Positions 1 to 13,000 of a DNA stretch of 64,000 nucleotides are shown here, in pieces. The DNA comes from Anaspis maculata. Lineage: Eukaryota > Arthropoda > Insecta > Coleoptera > Scraptiidae. Both the position numbers and the translations under genes were made by a program. Positions within the stretch are counted from its first letter, which is position 1. Each line of letters opens with the position of its first letter. The notes under the pieces are model-generated. The model saw only the letters and a program-made list of their open reading frames with translations. It ran no database searches and was not told where the DNA came from. The stretch spans positions 55,174,012-55,238,011 of the forward strand of contig OX421965.1 of assembly GCA_949128115.1 (NCBI GenBank), given 5' to 3'.

Positions 1-720
1 TATCGTAGTTGAAAAAATTTGTTTTTTCTACATAATATAGCATATTTTCCGATCACTTTCGGGAAAAATTAGATACTTACATCGGATTCAGAAAATATCT
101 ACAGGAAAAATGCCGGTAAAAAAGGCATTGAAGCTTGAAGCTGATGGATGGCATTTCGAGAATCTCTTGTAATGGAGCAATTTTAAATGTTGTTTGTTTT
201 TTGAGTTTCGAAATCTTTTCTACCATTACGTTATTGGAAATCTTACAAACTTTCCTTTCGAGGCCTTTTATTTTGAAACGTTATTATTATTGTGAAACAG
301 GTCAAAGTATGCTGTGCGATTTGAGAAGTTCTTTTTACTAATATTTTTTCTGCAGATATCTTCTGAATCCGATGTCATTTTTCCCGAAAGTAATCGGAAA
401 ATATGCTTTATTATGTCAAAAAGAACAAACCAATTTTTCCAAGTACGGTCCTGGATCCTGGATTTTGAATTTCGGCAGTAGGCCATCTCCAGGAATACAG
501 TAGAGCTTTGGAAATGATTCCGAATAATTTTGACGCACATTTAGGAATGAAAGATACAGCAAAATTGTAAAATGTAGTACAAGTTCTTCTTTTCATCTGT
601 TTTTGTAAAACTAGTCGAAGTGTGCCGTGCGATTTAGGAAGTCCATTTCATAGCATTTTTCTGTACTTTCCGAATCCGATGTCATTTTTCCCAAAAGCAA
701 TCGGATAATATTGTCACGAG
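1..720. repeat. Foldback-type repeat, copy A
   Basis: The stretch around 30-110 (cgatcactttcggga, catcggattcag) recurs inverted around 350-425, giving a palindrome centred near 230. A second unit follows at about 430-715 with the same landmarks (aagtacggtcctgga, gaatccgatgtcattt, gtgtgccgtgcgattt). Short reading frames here are fragmentary and unlike any protein I know. The left end may lie outside the window. Confidence 0.6.
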
Positions 721-2009
721 TAGAAAAGGGTCTACCCTTTGCCCTTTGGCTATTCGTAGACTGGGGGCTCGCATCTTTATTTAATGTTTTGCACAGCTGA
801 AACGGGAAGGTAAATGGAACTCGAGCATGCTAACAAGTTTATTAATTATTACATGATAGTTATCCATACATCACACTTTATAAAAATACTTCTACTCACC
901 ACACAATTAGGTAGGTACCTATCTACCTGAATCACAATGTATTTAAAGAATGACCAGGAGGGCTCACCGGATGGTAATCAGCCATCAATAACTGCACCAA
1001 ACCAACCCCATCAATGATGAATCAATGCCGAATCCATGCCCCGTGTTCTAATATGTAAGTCTAATCCGAATCGACCAATCAGGTCATTTACGCAAGTAGG
1101 TACCTGCACTACTTGTTCTTCGACTTCTTCGTGCAAATACCTTTGTTCGCATTTTATTGCATCGCGGAAATGACCTAGCGTCTGCCAATACATCCTTTTC
1201 GTTTTAAGGCCATCTTAGCGCAAGCATCAGCAGGGTGGTACAAATTCTGACAGACGACAGTTTTGACACATGTTTTTGAGGTTATGCCATTTCAGAACGC
1301 GATTTTGCTTAAAAAGCAGCTTTCTTATTAATTCTGCACTGCATAAGGACCTTACATGGTAATTTCATGCTCTGATCGTCTTAACAAGCCCAACTGGAAA
1401 ACAAATTGTCAACACGTCTACTGTTCCAAATGTTCGTATCAATATTTTCGTAGGAGTCAAACAGTAATCAAAGTTGAAGCTCGTAATAGAAAATATTGGC
1501 AATATTTTTGTACTTTTTAGGAGCGGCACATATCGGCATTTTGCTAGGTAATTGGCAGTTACCGCTAGAGACAACCAGATATACCCAAGGTAGTGCAATC
1601 CTTCCATTTACATCTCCAGAGTGTTGTAAGTGTTCATATCATATCGCAGAATTCGCAGAGAAGGTCATTTGTCATTTGCAAAATCATTGCCTATATATGT
1701 TTATACATATATAGTTTTGAGGTTTATACTATGGGTTTATATCGAATGTGAATAGTAAAATATGGTGGATGAATATAAATGGAACAAGAAATCGAGGAAC
1801 TAGCTTTGGTGCGCATGACGAGTAACTTTCACGGCGCTCGGAGGTGCTGCGAATTTTGTCACTTCAACGCGACACGTTTTGAGTTCTCGAACGGTTTACT
1901 GCGTCACCGATAGTGCGCACAGAAGAGATCTCGAACGGTCATTTCTGCAACAATCGCAGAATAGTGTAGTTCTCGAACGCAACCTTTATGTCATTATCAT
2001 GACAATATG
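721..2009. other. Intergenic, no gene recognised
   Basis: AT-rich DNA with no credible exon. It contains short polypyrimidine runs and a gtaggtacctatctacct-like motif near 910. I see no RNA gene and no clear transposon end. Confidence 0.5.
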
Positions 2010-2400
2010 CTTGCTTTTATGTAAAAAAAACACGTTTTTCCAAGTACGGTCTTGGATTCTGGATATTCAATTCTGGCAATGGGCTATATTTTTCGTACAT
2101 TTAGAACAGGGGAGCTTTGGAGACAATTTCGGATGAATTTTGACGAACATTAGGGAAAAAAGGCACGGCAAAATGTGTACATGCAAGTCGAGATGCAAGT
2201 TCTTATACTTTGATGTTTTTGTGGAACTGGTCGAAGTGTGCTGTGCGATTTAAAAAGCTCATTTTACAGCATTTTCTCTGTACTTTCCGACTCCAATGCT
2301 GTTTTTTTTCCGAATGTCGATTGGAAAATGTGATTTTCAGTCAAAAAAATGCCAACAACTTTTTTCAAGTACGGTCCTGGATTTTGAATCTAGAGATAGG
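2010..2400. repeat. Repeat copy B of the 1-720 family
   Basis: It shares ordered landmarks with 430-715: aagtacggtcttgga at about 2042, agctttgga near 2110, gtgtgctgtgcgattt near 2235, then a partial next unit at aagtacggtcctgga near 2368. This looks like a diverged dispersed tandem unit of roughly 300 bp. Confidence 0.6.
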
Positions 2401-2571
2401 CCGTCTTGAAGAGGCCTCAAGGCTCAGTAGAGGAGTGTTTCTTCTGAATTTTGTTAGATTTCGTCAAACCGTTGCAAAGATATATCGCACTTTGAAATTT
2501 AAGACCAAACATAGGAAACATCCTGTATCTTCGTAACCGCTGACAAAAAAAAAAATCGACACAGATTTAAG

Positions 2572-2880
2572 GTGCGTTCGCAGTCAGCTTAAGGTGCGTT
2601 CAGTCAGCTTATTTAGTCGCAAGTTTTAATTTTAGCCGTAAGCGCTGCATCGCTTTATTGGCTGTTTTGAGAAGGCTGGTTCATAAGAGCCAATGGGCGT
2701 CACTGCGCTTGCTGCGTCAAGCTGACTGAACGCACCTAGCCGCAAGTTTTAATTTTAGTCGTAAGCGCAGCGACGCCTATTGGCTCTTATGAGCCAGCCT
2801 CTTCAGAACAGCCAATAAGCCGATGCAGCGCTTACGGCTGAAATTAAAACTTGCGGCCAAATAAGCTGGCTAAACCCACC
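2572..2880. mobile_element. Palindromic MITE-like element
   Basis: The segment is made of inverted copies of ttaattttagccgtaagcgc and ggctcttatgagccagc. The sequence ggtgcgttcagtcagctt at about 2591 reappears inverted as gctgactgaacgcacc near 2720. It has no coding capacity and no certain target-site duplication. Confidence 0.6.
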
Positions 2881-3002
2881 CTTCGACTTGCCTCTACCTT
2901 GTCCTCTACCTGGCATTCAACCATGTCGCATTAGTCCTAAATCACCCTGTATAGACAAAGAAAAGATCCAGCTGGGCCGTGATTGATTCTATCTAATCTA
3001 GA

Positions 3003-5519
3003 CTAAAATGCAGGTCAGCCGATTTTGCAGGTCAGCAGAAATCGTTCCTATACCCCATTCACTTGCCTTGTGGAACACATACCTACCCACTCATATGCCT
3101 TCTACGTCGGCAAAAAATTCTTGCAGGTCGGCATACAGGCCGTTGCTGTCACCTTCTCCGAGCACTTCCAGTTGATTTTTGTGGTCCTCCAGGTCCTTGG
3201 ACTTTTGCTGTTGGCGATCAAAGTGGGAAAATTTCGCAGGTCGGCAAAAATTCTTGCAGGTCGGCCTATAGGCCGTTGCTGTCACCTTTCCCGAGCACTT
3301 CCAGACAAGTTTCGTGGCCCTCCAGGTCCTTGGACGTTTGCTGCTGGCGATCAAAGTGGGAAAATTTTGCAGGTCGGCAAAAATTCTTGCAGGTCGGCCT
3401 ACAGGCCGTTGCTGTCACTTTTCCCGAGCACTTCCAGACAATTTTCGTGGTCCTCCAGGTCCTTGGACTTTTGCTGCTGGCGATCAAAGTGAGAAATTTT
3501 GCAGGTCGGCAAAAATTCTTGCAGGTCGGCATACAGGCCGTTGCTGTCACCTTCTCCGGGCACTTCCAGACAATTTTTGTGATCCTCCAAGTCCTTGGAC
3601 TTTTGCTGCTGGCAATCAAAGTGAGAAAATTTTGCAGGTCGGCAAAAAATTTTGCAGGTCGGCACACAGGCCGTTGCTGTCACCTTCCCCGACCACTCCC
3701 AGACAATTTTCGTGGTCCTCCAGGTCCTTGGACTTTTGCTGCTGGCAATCAAAGTGGGAAAATTTTGCAGGTCGGCCTAAATTCTTGCAGGTCGGCCTAC
3801 AGGCCGTTGCTGTTACCTTCTCCGGGCACTTCCAGACAATTTTTGTGGTCCTCCAAGTCCTTGGACTTTTGCTGCTGGCGATCAAAGTGAGAAAATTTTG
3901 CAAGTCGGCGAAAATTCTTGCAGGTCGGCACACAGGCCGTTGCTGTCACCTCCTCCGAGCACTTCCAGACAATTTTCATGGTCCTCCAGGTCCTTGGACT
4001 TTTGCTGCTGGCAATCAAAGTGGGAAAATTTTGCAGGTCGGCAAAAATTCTTGCAGGTCGGCATACAGGCCGTTGCTGTTACCTTCTCCGAGCACTCCCA
4101 GAAAATTTTCGTGGTCCTCCAGGTCATTGTACCTTTCCTGCTGGCGACCAAAGTGCGAAATTTTTGCAAGTCGGCAAAAAATTTCACTCACAACCACTAT
4201 AGTAATTGATTCATCACATACCTAGTAGGAGTTCGGGTAGTGACCCATTGCCGACCTCCCGAGAAAGTGAAGAAATGGTAGCTTTAGAAAGGAATCAGTA
4301 TTTCCTGAACCACGTTTCAGCCAAATTAACGCCTGTAATCCTGCAAGCTGAGTACATGGTTGTGAGTAAAATAGTATACATACTCTCGACGGTAAATACA
4401 TCATTCCTGCTTCGGGCTAGCTCTTTGTGCCCTCAGCAGTAATGATGTATTTCCCGTCTCGGTATGTAATATACTATTGCCGACCTGCAAAAATTTCGCC
4501 TTTTGGTCGTCGACAGCAAACGTCCAAGGACATGGAGGACAACGAAATTTGACTGGAAGTCCTCGAGGAAGGTAACAGCAACGGCTTGTATGCCGACCTG
4601 CAAGATTTTCGCCGACCTGCAAAATTTTCTGAATTTGATCGCCAGCAGCAAACGTCCAAGGACCTCTAGGACCACAAAAATGGTCTGGAATTGCTCGGAG
4701 GAGATGACAGCAACGGCCTGTATGCCGACCTGCAAGAATTTCAGCCGACCTGCAAAATTTTCCCACTTTGATTGCCAGCAGCAAAAGTCCAAGGACCTGG
4801 AGGACCACGAAAATTGTCTGGAAGTGCTCGGAGAAGGTGACAGCGACGGCCTGTATGCCGACCCGCAAGAATTTTTGCCGACCTGCAAAATTTTCTCACT
4901 TTGATCGCCAGCAGCAAAAGTCCAAGGACCTGGAGGACCACAAAAATGGTCTGGAAGTGCTCGGAGAAGGTGACAGCAACGGCCTGTATGCCGACCTGCA
5001 AGAATTTTAGCCGACCTGCAAAATTTTCCCACTTTGATTGCCAGCAGCAAAAGTCCAAGGACCTGGAGGATCACGAAAACTGTCTGTGAGTGCTCGGGAA
5101 AGGTGACAGCAACGGCTTGTAGGCCGACCTGCAAGAAATTTTGCCGACCTGCAAAATTTTCTTACTTTGATCGCCAGCAGCAAAAGTCCAAGGACCTGGA
5201 GGACCACAAAAATGGTCTGGAAGTGCTCGGAGAAGGTGACAGCAACGGCCTGTATGCCGACCTGCAAGAATTTTAGCCGACCTGCAAAATTTTCCCACTT
5301 TGATTGCCAGCAGCAAAAGTCCAAGGACCTGGAGGATCACGAAAACTGTCTGGAAGTGCTCGGAGAAGGTGACAGCAACGGCCTGTATTCCGACCTGCAA
5401 GAATATTTTGCCGACGTAGAAGGCATATGAGTGGATAGGTAGATGTGTTCCACAAGGCAAGTGAATGGGGTATAGGTACGATTTCTGCTGACCTGCAGGC
5501 TGGCTGACCTGCATTTTAG
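3003..5519. mobile_element. Foldback element of inverted 133-bp arrays
   Basis: The ends are inverted copies of ctaaaatgcaggtcagc followed by about 100 bp of matching inverted DNA. Inside the left end are eight head-to-tail units starting at about 3121, 3254, 3387, 3519, 3652, 3785, 3918 and 4051 (132-133 bp each). After a unique spacer (about 4195-4470) come seven units in the opposite orientation (landmarks 4591, 4723, 4856, 4989, 5122, 5255, 5388). Each unit carries repeated tgcaggtcggc boxes. Because 133 is not a multiple of three, the array is open in many frames, which creates long spurious reading frames. The architecture resembles Drosophila FB elements. No transposase is present. Confidence 0.85.
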
Positions 5520-5600
5520 AATTCCCCCTAATCAGAGCAGCTCCTGGTGCAAAACGAAAGCCGAAAGCGGCTTTCCTATCATTCAAAAATATCAAATTGT

Positions 5601-5692
5601 CAAACCGTCACTTTTGACATAATCCCGTTAACGTCAACGTCACTTCTGACATTATCCCGTTCACGTCAACGTCACTTTTGACCGATCAACGC
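5601..5692. promoter_or_regulatory. Direct repeats upstream of Ubr
   Basis: About three copies of a 32-33-bp unit (ccgtcacttttgacat, cgtcacttctgacat, cgtcacttttgacc) begin at about 5605, 5638 and 5670, joined by gttaacgtcaa-like linkers. The TGACGT/ACGTCA half-sites resemble CRE/ATF sites. They lie about 0.8 kb before the Ubr start codon. A promoter role is inferred from position only. Confidence 0.4.
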
Positions 5693-6462
5693 TTCATGCA
5701 AAAAATAACAACGAGAAATGCGGTTCACTACGCGACAACGCCGCATTTCCGTCCACTTGCCGTCGAAGTAGATCTCTGAATTGCCAACTGTCAGTAGTGA
5801 GTCCCAGTTCCCATCCCATTCCCAGTTGTCATCATCACCAGCCATTCCAGTAGACACTAGACACCAATATGTCTTCTGCATTGTTGTGCTAGTTTATATT
5901 GAAAATATTGAAGAGATTCTGGAATATAGCCCGACTACCCCCAGTGACCACCCTTCAGTTTGCCGTGTTACACCCGACTTTTGCTGCCCCCCATCAAATT
6001 GGCGCTGTTCTATAAATCGTAAGTGCTGTAAAAGTCAGTCATTCACCATTGGCACTTGCCCAGATTTCAAGATTACGGAAGTTCACGGCCCGAAAAAAGC
6101 TAAAACGAGTTGAAATTTGCAGTGAGACAGATCCCAGGGTCGTACCAGTGTCAGACGACGTTGCCCATCTGAGGCCAAAACAACATTTCAAGGGTTCAAC
6201 CTTGATACAAAGGTAATTGCGTTTTCTTTGTGTTAATAATAACAGCAGGTTGCACACAATGTCAGCCACTTCCCGTGCGAGATCACAACAGTTTCGCTTT
6301 CACGTGAAAGTTTTCACGAAACGTCACTTCGCCATCATTCCACAAATCGCACAGAAAAAAAAAACGCACATGTATTTATTTTTCACTTTTTGCATTCAGT
6401 CACCCGGTGTAAATTTTCCGCTTGAAGAAAAACCGCTTTGTTTTTCCAGCTGACATGCTATT
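5693..6462 (+). other. Ubr 5' region with a probable UTR intron
   Basis: A good acceptor (tttttccag, ending 6449) lies 13 bp before the Ubr ATG, so the 5' UTR is probably spliced. A possible donor is tacaaag/gtaattg at 6213, giving a 237-nt intron. An ATG at 6455 opens a six-codon frame that overlaps the real start. A 110-codon open frame at 5781-6113 looks non-coding. The transcription start is not identifiable. Confidence 0.4.
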
Positions 6463-7032
6463 ATGGACGTGGTAGAAGCAGATTCGTACTTGGAGGAGCC
6501 CTCGGCTCCCGGCGAAGAAATCGTCTCGCAATGGATGGAAAAGTTCCAAGAGAAAACGCTGACGTCGGCGGATTTCAATCGGCATTGGAAGGCGTGGGTG
6601 CCAAAGATCTACAGCCCGCCCATAGACGAGAGCTGCCTCAATTGGAAATTTGACGAGGAGCTGTCCAAGAAGGTGCTGTTCAACGTTCTCGAACAGTTCA
6701 TCTGCAATGGCGATCCGGAAGTCATGCTGGAGCACTTCAGCAAAATGGACAAGCCACCGTCGGTTTGCGGAAGGGTGTTCAAAATGGGCGAGCCGACGTA
6801 CAGCTGTCGGGAATGCGGCATGGACAACACCTGTGTCCTTTGCATCGACTGTTTCAAAAACTCGGAACACCGTTTTCACAAGTACAAGATGGGCACGTCT
6901 CAGGGGGGCGGTTGCTGCGACTGCGGCGACACGGAAGCCTGGAAAAGGGCGCCCTTTTGCACGATCCATCAGGTCGCCAATGATGACGCTGTTAAAAGGA
7001 TACTTCCGGATGACTTGAAAGAACGAACGAGG
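6463..7032 (+). CDS. Ubr1: Ubr coding exon 1 (UBR box)
   Basis: The frame starts at ATG 6463 and runs 190 codons to a donor AGG/gtcagt after 7032, phase 0. It encodes a leader of about 100 aa and then the zinc-binding UBR box (from VCGRVFKMGE through GGGCCDCGD to FCTIH), the pocket that binds basic type-1 N-degrons. The Cys/His ligand pattern looks complete. Reading on past 7032 loses similarity at once and stops at 7173. Confidence 0.93.
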
Positions 7033-10000
7033 GTCAGTAATCTAGGACCGCTTTGTGATCAGTTGAATTTTTTATCGTGGCAGGCTGTGAAGAACATAGG
7101 TACTGTCGCGAGCGGAAAATTCTGGACGTTAGACTTTTTAACACTGGCATTAAAGCGCTGCAGGAGTCTATGAATAATATATTTGAGGAGCAAAATTTCA
7201 AATGAGAATTTTTGTGTAAATTAAATTTTAAATATATGCAATCAATGTTTTCTGCCAACTTTGAATTGAATAGGTGTATTAAATAAAAGTACTAAGCTCC
7301 ATAGCTCAGCATAATACCTACATGAAAAAAGTAGCAATTTTATCACACATTCACTAATGCATTATTCAAATTGGATTTGATCCTCAAAAGTGGAAAAAAT
7401 GATGGTATTATGATTTAATCAGGTTATAATTACAATAAAACAATAGCAACACCTGTTGCTTTTTTTTAGAATTCCAAAAAAATCGACTTCCAGTATTTTC
7501 CGCCCTTGACAGTGCATAGTCTGGATCGGTCAGGTTGTAATGTTCTGACAGTGAATTCAGATGGATTCAATACATTTTATCCCTTTACAGCTCCTAAACA
7601 GTGACTGCAAGATATGACATAATTCTTTTGACCACCCAACATGGGTACCTATTTTTTAAATTCTCGTAAAGCTGGCACTATTAACGTTGTAGATTCTTTG
7701 TCCTTGGATTTTGTTGTATATAAAATTGTTCTTTTGGGTTTTTGGACAGGATGGTAAAGACAGTGGAATTATATATTTTCCGTAACGTTGTAGTAAGTAA
7801 GATTACATTGAGCATCAAATGCTGCAGCTTTTTTAGCAGCAGAGCTCTGATTGGAAGTCACGCCTGTCATTGCTGTCAATGACCAACATGTGACCAATGA
7901 GAGCTCGACAGCTAAAAAAGCTGCAGCATTTGATGCTCAATGCTAGGCCACCATAAGAAACATCACGTGATATCGATTCTTGGTCAGTCATCGACTGGTA
8001 TATGAACACTGAGGGATGGGCATATGAACATAGCGGTTGTACGTGGTATTCGTTTTTTTTTCTTCACCTAAATTTTGCTTATCTTGGATGATTTACAAAT
8101 TGGCTTTGTCAAACTGCCAGTGACATTATTGATATTATCTCTCCTGTTCATGTTAACTACTGTTATGGGAACTAGAGTACTCGGAATAGCAGAGGGACCT
8201 GTGTGAACTGAGTTCATCAAGTGATGCACCTAGATTTGCAGTGGGATTTTAGGTTTGCCTGTGACCTGGTAATGGTCCAGCACTCCAGCTGACGGTGTCG
8301 CTTCCTCTATTTTAACACACGGACTCGTCCAAAACGGTTTTTGTTAATAACCAGACCTATTCAAGCGAAATCAGTTCCATTACTTGGTGAAACTTGATTC
8401 AAGTTTTAGTGAAGACCAAGTTACAACTTTGTTGTAAGTAACTATGATGCTCAATTGACGTTTTCGTGATCAAAGTCAAAGCTATTGGCACATTACACCA
8501 CCTCTCTAGACCAGCCGGACTCACCGAACCGCAATATTATATTTGGATGCTTGATTGCCAAACTGCTGGTTGCAGGCGTAATATTCGGAGAGGCTTGACC
8601 AAGGCCATCTGAGGGGAATTTTTATCCCTACAATTTCTAGACCAGCTGGACTCACCGAACCGCAATATTATATTTGGATGCTTGATTGCCAAACTGCCGG
8701 TTGCAGGCGTAATACTCGGAGAGGCTTGACCAAGGCCATCCGAGGGAAATTTTTATCCCTACAATTTCTAGACCAGCTGGACTCAGCGAACCGCAATATT
8801 ATATTTGGATGCTTGATTGCCAAACTGCCGGTTGCAGGCGTAATACTCGGAGAGGCTTGACCAGAGCCATCCGAGGGGAATTTTTATCCCTACAATTTCT
8901 AGACCAGCCGGACTCGCCGAACCGCAATATGATATTTGGATGCTTGATTGCCGCACTGCCGGTTGTAGGCGTAATACTCGGAGAGGCTTGACCAAGGCCA
9001 TCCGAGGAGAATTTTTATCCCTAAAATTTTTCCAATTTTTAGGGGAATCATGCTTTTGTCGAGTTTTATCTCGACTAGAGCGGTATACCAGGCGCAGGCG
9101 TTATGTAGTCCCCACACTTGTTGCATTATACAGGGTGTCCTGGAATGAGTGTTACATAGAAAATTGAAAAATCAAGGGACTTTTCTGGATAAATTTACCC
9201 TCGCAAACGTATAATAACGGATATACAGGCCTTCAAGGTTTTTAAAAAGTTTTTTTTGCGTAACTTTTGAACCGTTCAGCCGGTTTTATTCAAATTCAAA
9301 CCAAAGTTTACTATAACAAGTCTTAATTGAACAGTAGTAAAGCATTTCATGAAACATTGTTAGGGGCGAAGATAATAGAGGGTACCCTCCCCCTTTTTCA
9401 CCGATTTCTCACCTCCTCCCTCGAATGTATAGGTCATCGTAGAGAGTATAATAAATGAAATATTTTTGGAAATTGTTTCAATTTTTGAATTCTACGTTCA
9501 ATCTCGAGAAAGAAGTTACTGTTGCAAAATTTTGATTAGAGACTTTATTTTCGAGATATTTGGGTTTGAAACTTCGGAGAACATCTTAAAAACACCACTT
9601 TCAAAGACCCAAAAATAAAAATTCAAGAAAACTCTTGATTATGATTCCTTAACTGAAGTAAGTTTTCTCATGTGTGTTAAGTTGATAAACCACCATTTTT
9701 GCTGAGAAACATGAAGTTTTTCAAGAAAAAACAATTTGGGCCCGGAAAAGTGTCGATTTTGAGATGTTTTCCAAAGTTTCACACCCAAAATGTCAAAAAT
9801 GAAGCCTCTAACCAAAATTTTGCAAGAGTAACTTTATTATTATTAACTTTATTTTGCAAGAAAAACTGATTTCAAAAAGCACCTTCAAAGGCCTGTATCT
9901 CCGTTATTATACGTTTGCGAGGGTATGTTTATTAAGAAAAATCCCCTTTCCTATTTTCCATCTCCCTGTGAATTTTGTAACACTTATTCCGGGACATCCT

Positions 10001-13000
10001 GTATACAAGGTGACTAGAAATTTTGCGCCTTGAAAGGGGTCAGAAAAATGTTGAAAGAAAAGGTCTTCCATTTTTAAAGCTCGAAGGGAGGTACTCCGAG
10101 CTCGACTCCGAACCCTTGTGATTTCGTTATTCGAAAAGATTCAAGTAATCTGTTGGTGACAGAATTATGGATTTAAAAAAAAAACTACTGGGTGAGTGGG
10201 TGCGTAGAATTATATTTGTTTTTTCTACTTCACTACTTGTCGAGTTATTCCAATTAACTGATAAGAAAAGTTTTGTGATACACAAAGAAATGTGCATTTT
10301 CAAATTTCAACTAGAATGTAATCCATCCAAATTTTCAGAATAATAAAATTCCCAAGCAAGTTTTTTTTATGTGCATCAAGTTTCATGACTATCGAATTCG
10401 CGCTTAATTGTATAAATAAATATATAATCATGTAAACACAATCTAATGTAGGTAAATGATATTCATCAGCACCCAAATTAGTCATGGTGTGATGACGGTG
10501 ATGGTTGATTTTTAATCAGTAAACTGGATAGCTCATCAGTGGAGGTACTAGAACTTAATTTCAAGTTATCAGCTGGTCGTAATAGCAGCACGGCCGGTTT
10601 TGGCCCGCGGATTTGGGAAAGAGTCTGACCAAACGGATGTGATGTTTGGCTGATGCCATAGCAACTGGATGAGAACGTCGTAAAAACCGCGGTCCAAAAC
10701 CGTCCGAGTAAACGCTCCTAATAATTACGATCACCATGGTAACGGGGCGTAACAATCCACCAATGAATCAGGTTGCCGTATTTGGAAAGTTACGGGCGGC
10801 ATTTCGAACTTACTTTCCGAGTACCTGAAACCCATGAATAAGAAAACGCCGGAAAACGCTGATACAATCACGCACGGTAGAAGTGACACTTCTTAGGCAT
10901 GAATGGCAAAGAGTTTTCATTAGACATTGCATACGTCGTTGGTTTTTACATGTCCAAAGCAAAAATGGTGCTGAGAAAAACAGAATCACGCAAATTGTTG
11001 CGCCTCTCAGGGCCATAGCGAACCCAACAGTTTCAATAAACAGAGCTCTCTGACTACCACAACATCGGACCACCAGATGTTTTTTTTTTAATTGGGTGTT
11101 TACGGGCGCATCAAGTACCAACTTACTAGCGCCCTTTCGGTGACTTCCTCCGTTTCACTCTTTTTCCGTTGACGTGACCGCTCGGTTAGTACACGCCAAA
11201 GTACTAGAGAGTGCATAGAGAAAAGCCACCTGCCTCAACAGGATTTGAACTCCAGACGTCTGGGTTTGAAGCCAGAGACGGAGCCCACCGAGCTACCACC
11301 GGGATCCACCAGGTGGTGTTTCGCTGCTCTACTCGGCCTGAGTATACGTGTGTACACTTCCACTATCGATGCTCGTGGTGGCGGTTTGGCTTTAGGTGAA
11401 ATTTCGTATTACATACCTTGCCTGCCTGTGCTTTGAGTTATGGCATCGCGAAATGCCTTGGATAGATTGCGCCACATGGTAGACTCACATTTATATGAGT
11501 CCTCCAAAAGTGTACATTACAGGATCACTTCAACTGCTGCATCACCGAATCGTAGGAGTTGAATGCCTCCGCACTGATGAGCCCCCAGTATGGGCGAAGC
11601 CCGTGTCTGTGGAGTTGTGGTCTGGTGGTCCGGTGTTCTGGTAGTCAGAGAGCTCTCTTCATTGAAAATGATGCTGTGGTGTGGTGGGAGCACGCCGTCA
11701 ATCGGTTACGAAATTCGTGTTCGTGTACGAATTTTGCTAGCATGCCACTTCCATGTTTCGTAAATAGTCAATATCGCTCAATCCCTTGCGTCTTCTGCCC
11801 CGTGCGGAGCATGCGTTCAAACGGTTACGAAGTTCGTTTTCGTATCCAAATCTTGCGAGCATGCCACTTTCGTATTTCGTAGAAATCGACCAGCCCCTTG
11901 CGTATGCTACCCACAGCCGTGCCTATGCACAGCCCGAAAGCTCCGTACAAACACGAAAACATTGGGTTTTGCGTAAAGTGTCGACTGTCGATCTTTCTTG
12001 TCTTTGTCTAGCATGATATACAGCGTGTTCAACAATGATTGTCCTTTCCGCCTTTTCAAAATTTGGCCCGCATTAGACATGCTCCGCTTCAGTGAAATCA
12101 TTTTGGAATACCGTAGTAACGAAATTGATAGACGTCACTTCACACTGACTGATAAAAAAATCTGAGGTTAACAGTGACGGCATTGACAGCTGATCCATTC
12201 CCGCTCCGTCAAGTTTCTTGTTCACCAGGGATCTTGTTCACTATTGGTGCGTTCGGCTTGGCTGTTCGGGTGACTTCTTTTTACTCCGAACACTCTAAAT
12301 CGTTCGGGTACGGCCAAATGGAGTGAAGAGAGTCAACTCGGTAGCGTTCGGGTTGCGTAGAGTGGAGTGAATCGAGCTCACTCTACGTGCACCACCTTTT
12401 CACGCGGAGCGGATGGAGTTGTTTGTTTGAGAGGTTACGTTTTGCTGCGTTTTGTCACTTTTTGGTGCTGTCGGCTGTCGCCGTCATATCAACATGGGTA
12501 ATAAATCAAAGGAATAAAAGGAAAGGACGCTTGTGTGGTGGGATGAAAATCACCCAAGCAAAATTTCATGTGTTGTAGGACGCTTTGGGTAACCACGAAA
12601 ACTCACTAGATGCCGAGAATTCTTTATTCAGCTCCAAGATTCAGCTCCACTCCACACCTTAAGCTCTCAATGAATGTTCTAGAACTCCCCTCGGCGCTGC
12701 TCGTCAACACCCGTCAAAATCCCACTTCCGCCTCCTTGTCCCTCCCGCGCTGCCCACTGCCCTTGCCACCGTGTTGGACACGTTCCCTGGCGCCTTTTAC
12801 TCTCACGCGGCACCTCACACATGTAATTTTATTTCGATGTGTATACCGATTTCACTCCCCCCTTTCTCAGTACCTACCTTCAAGTGGGTACCCTCGTGGG
12901 TACCTCTTCTCTCATTTCACTTTTTAGTTGCCATTCGGCTATCACAGCTCATACTAGAGGGGCTCATACGTCGGCAGAAATTGCCTTATAATCCTAATGG

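Noticed and set aside
3063..5324. Long open frames (up to 303 codons) on both strands
   Set aside because: They lie in the 133-bp arrays. The unit shifts frame by one base per copy and contains few stops, so the frames are repeat artefacts.
5781..6113. 110-codon ORF upstream of Ubr
   Set aside because: Low-complexity composition with no recognisable domain; it lies in the probable 5' UTR or promoter.
11230..11306. Functional tRNA gene
   Set aside because: The acceptor stem does not pair well, the anticodon loop is abnormal and it sits within repetitive DNA.
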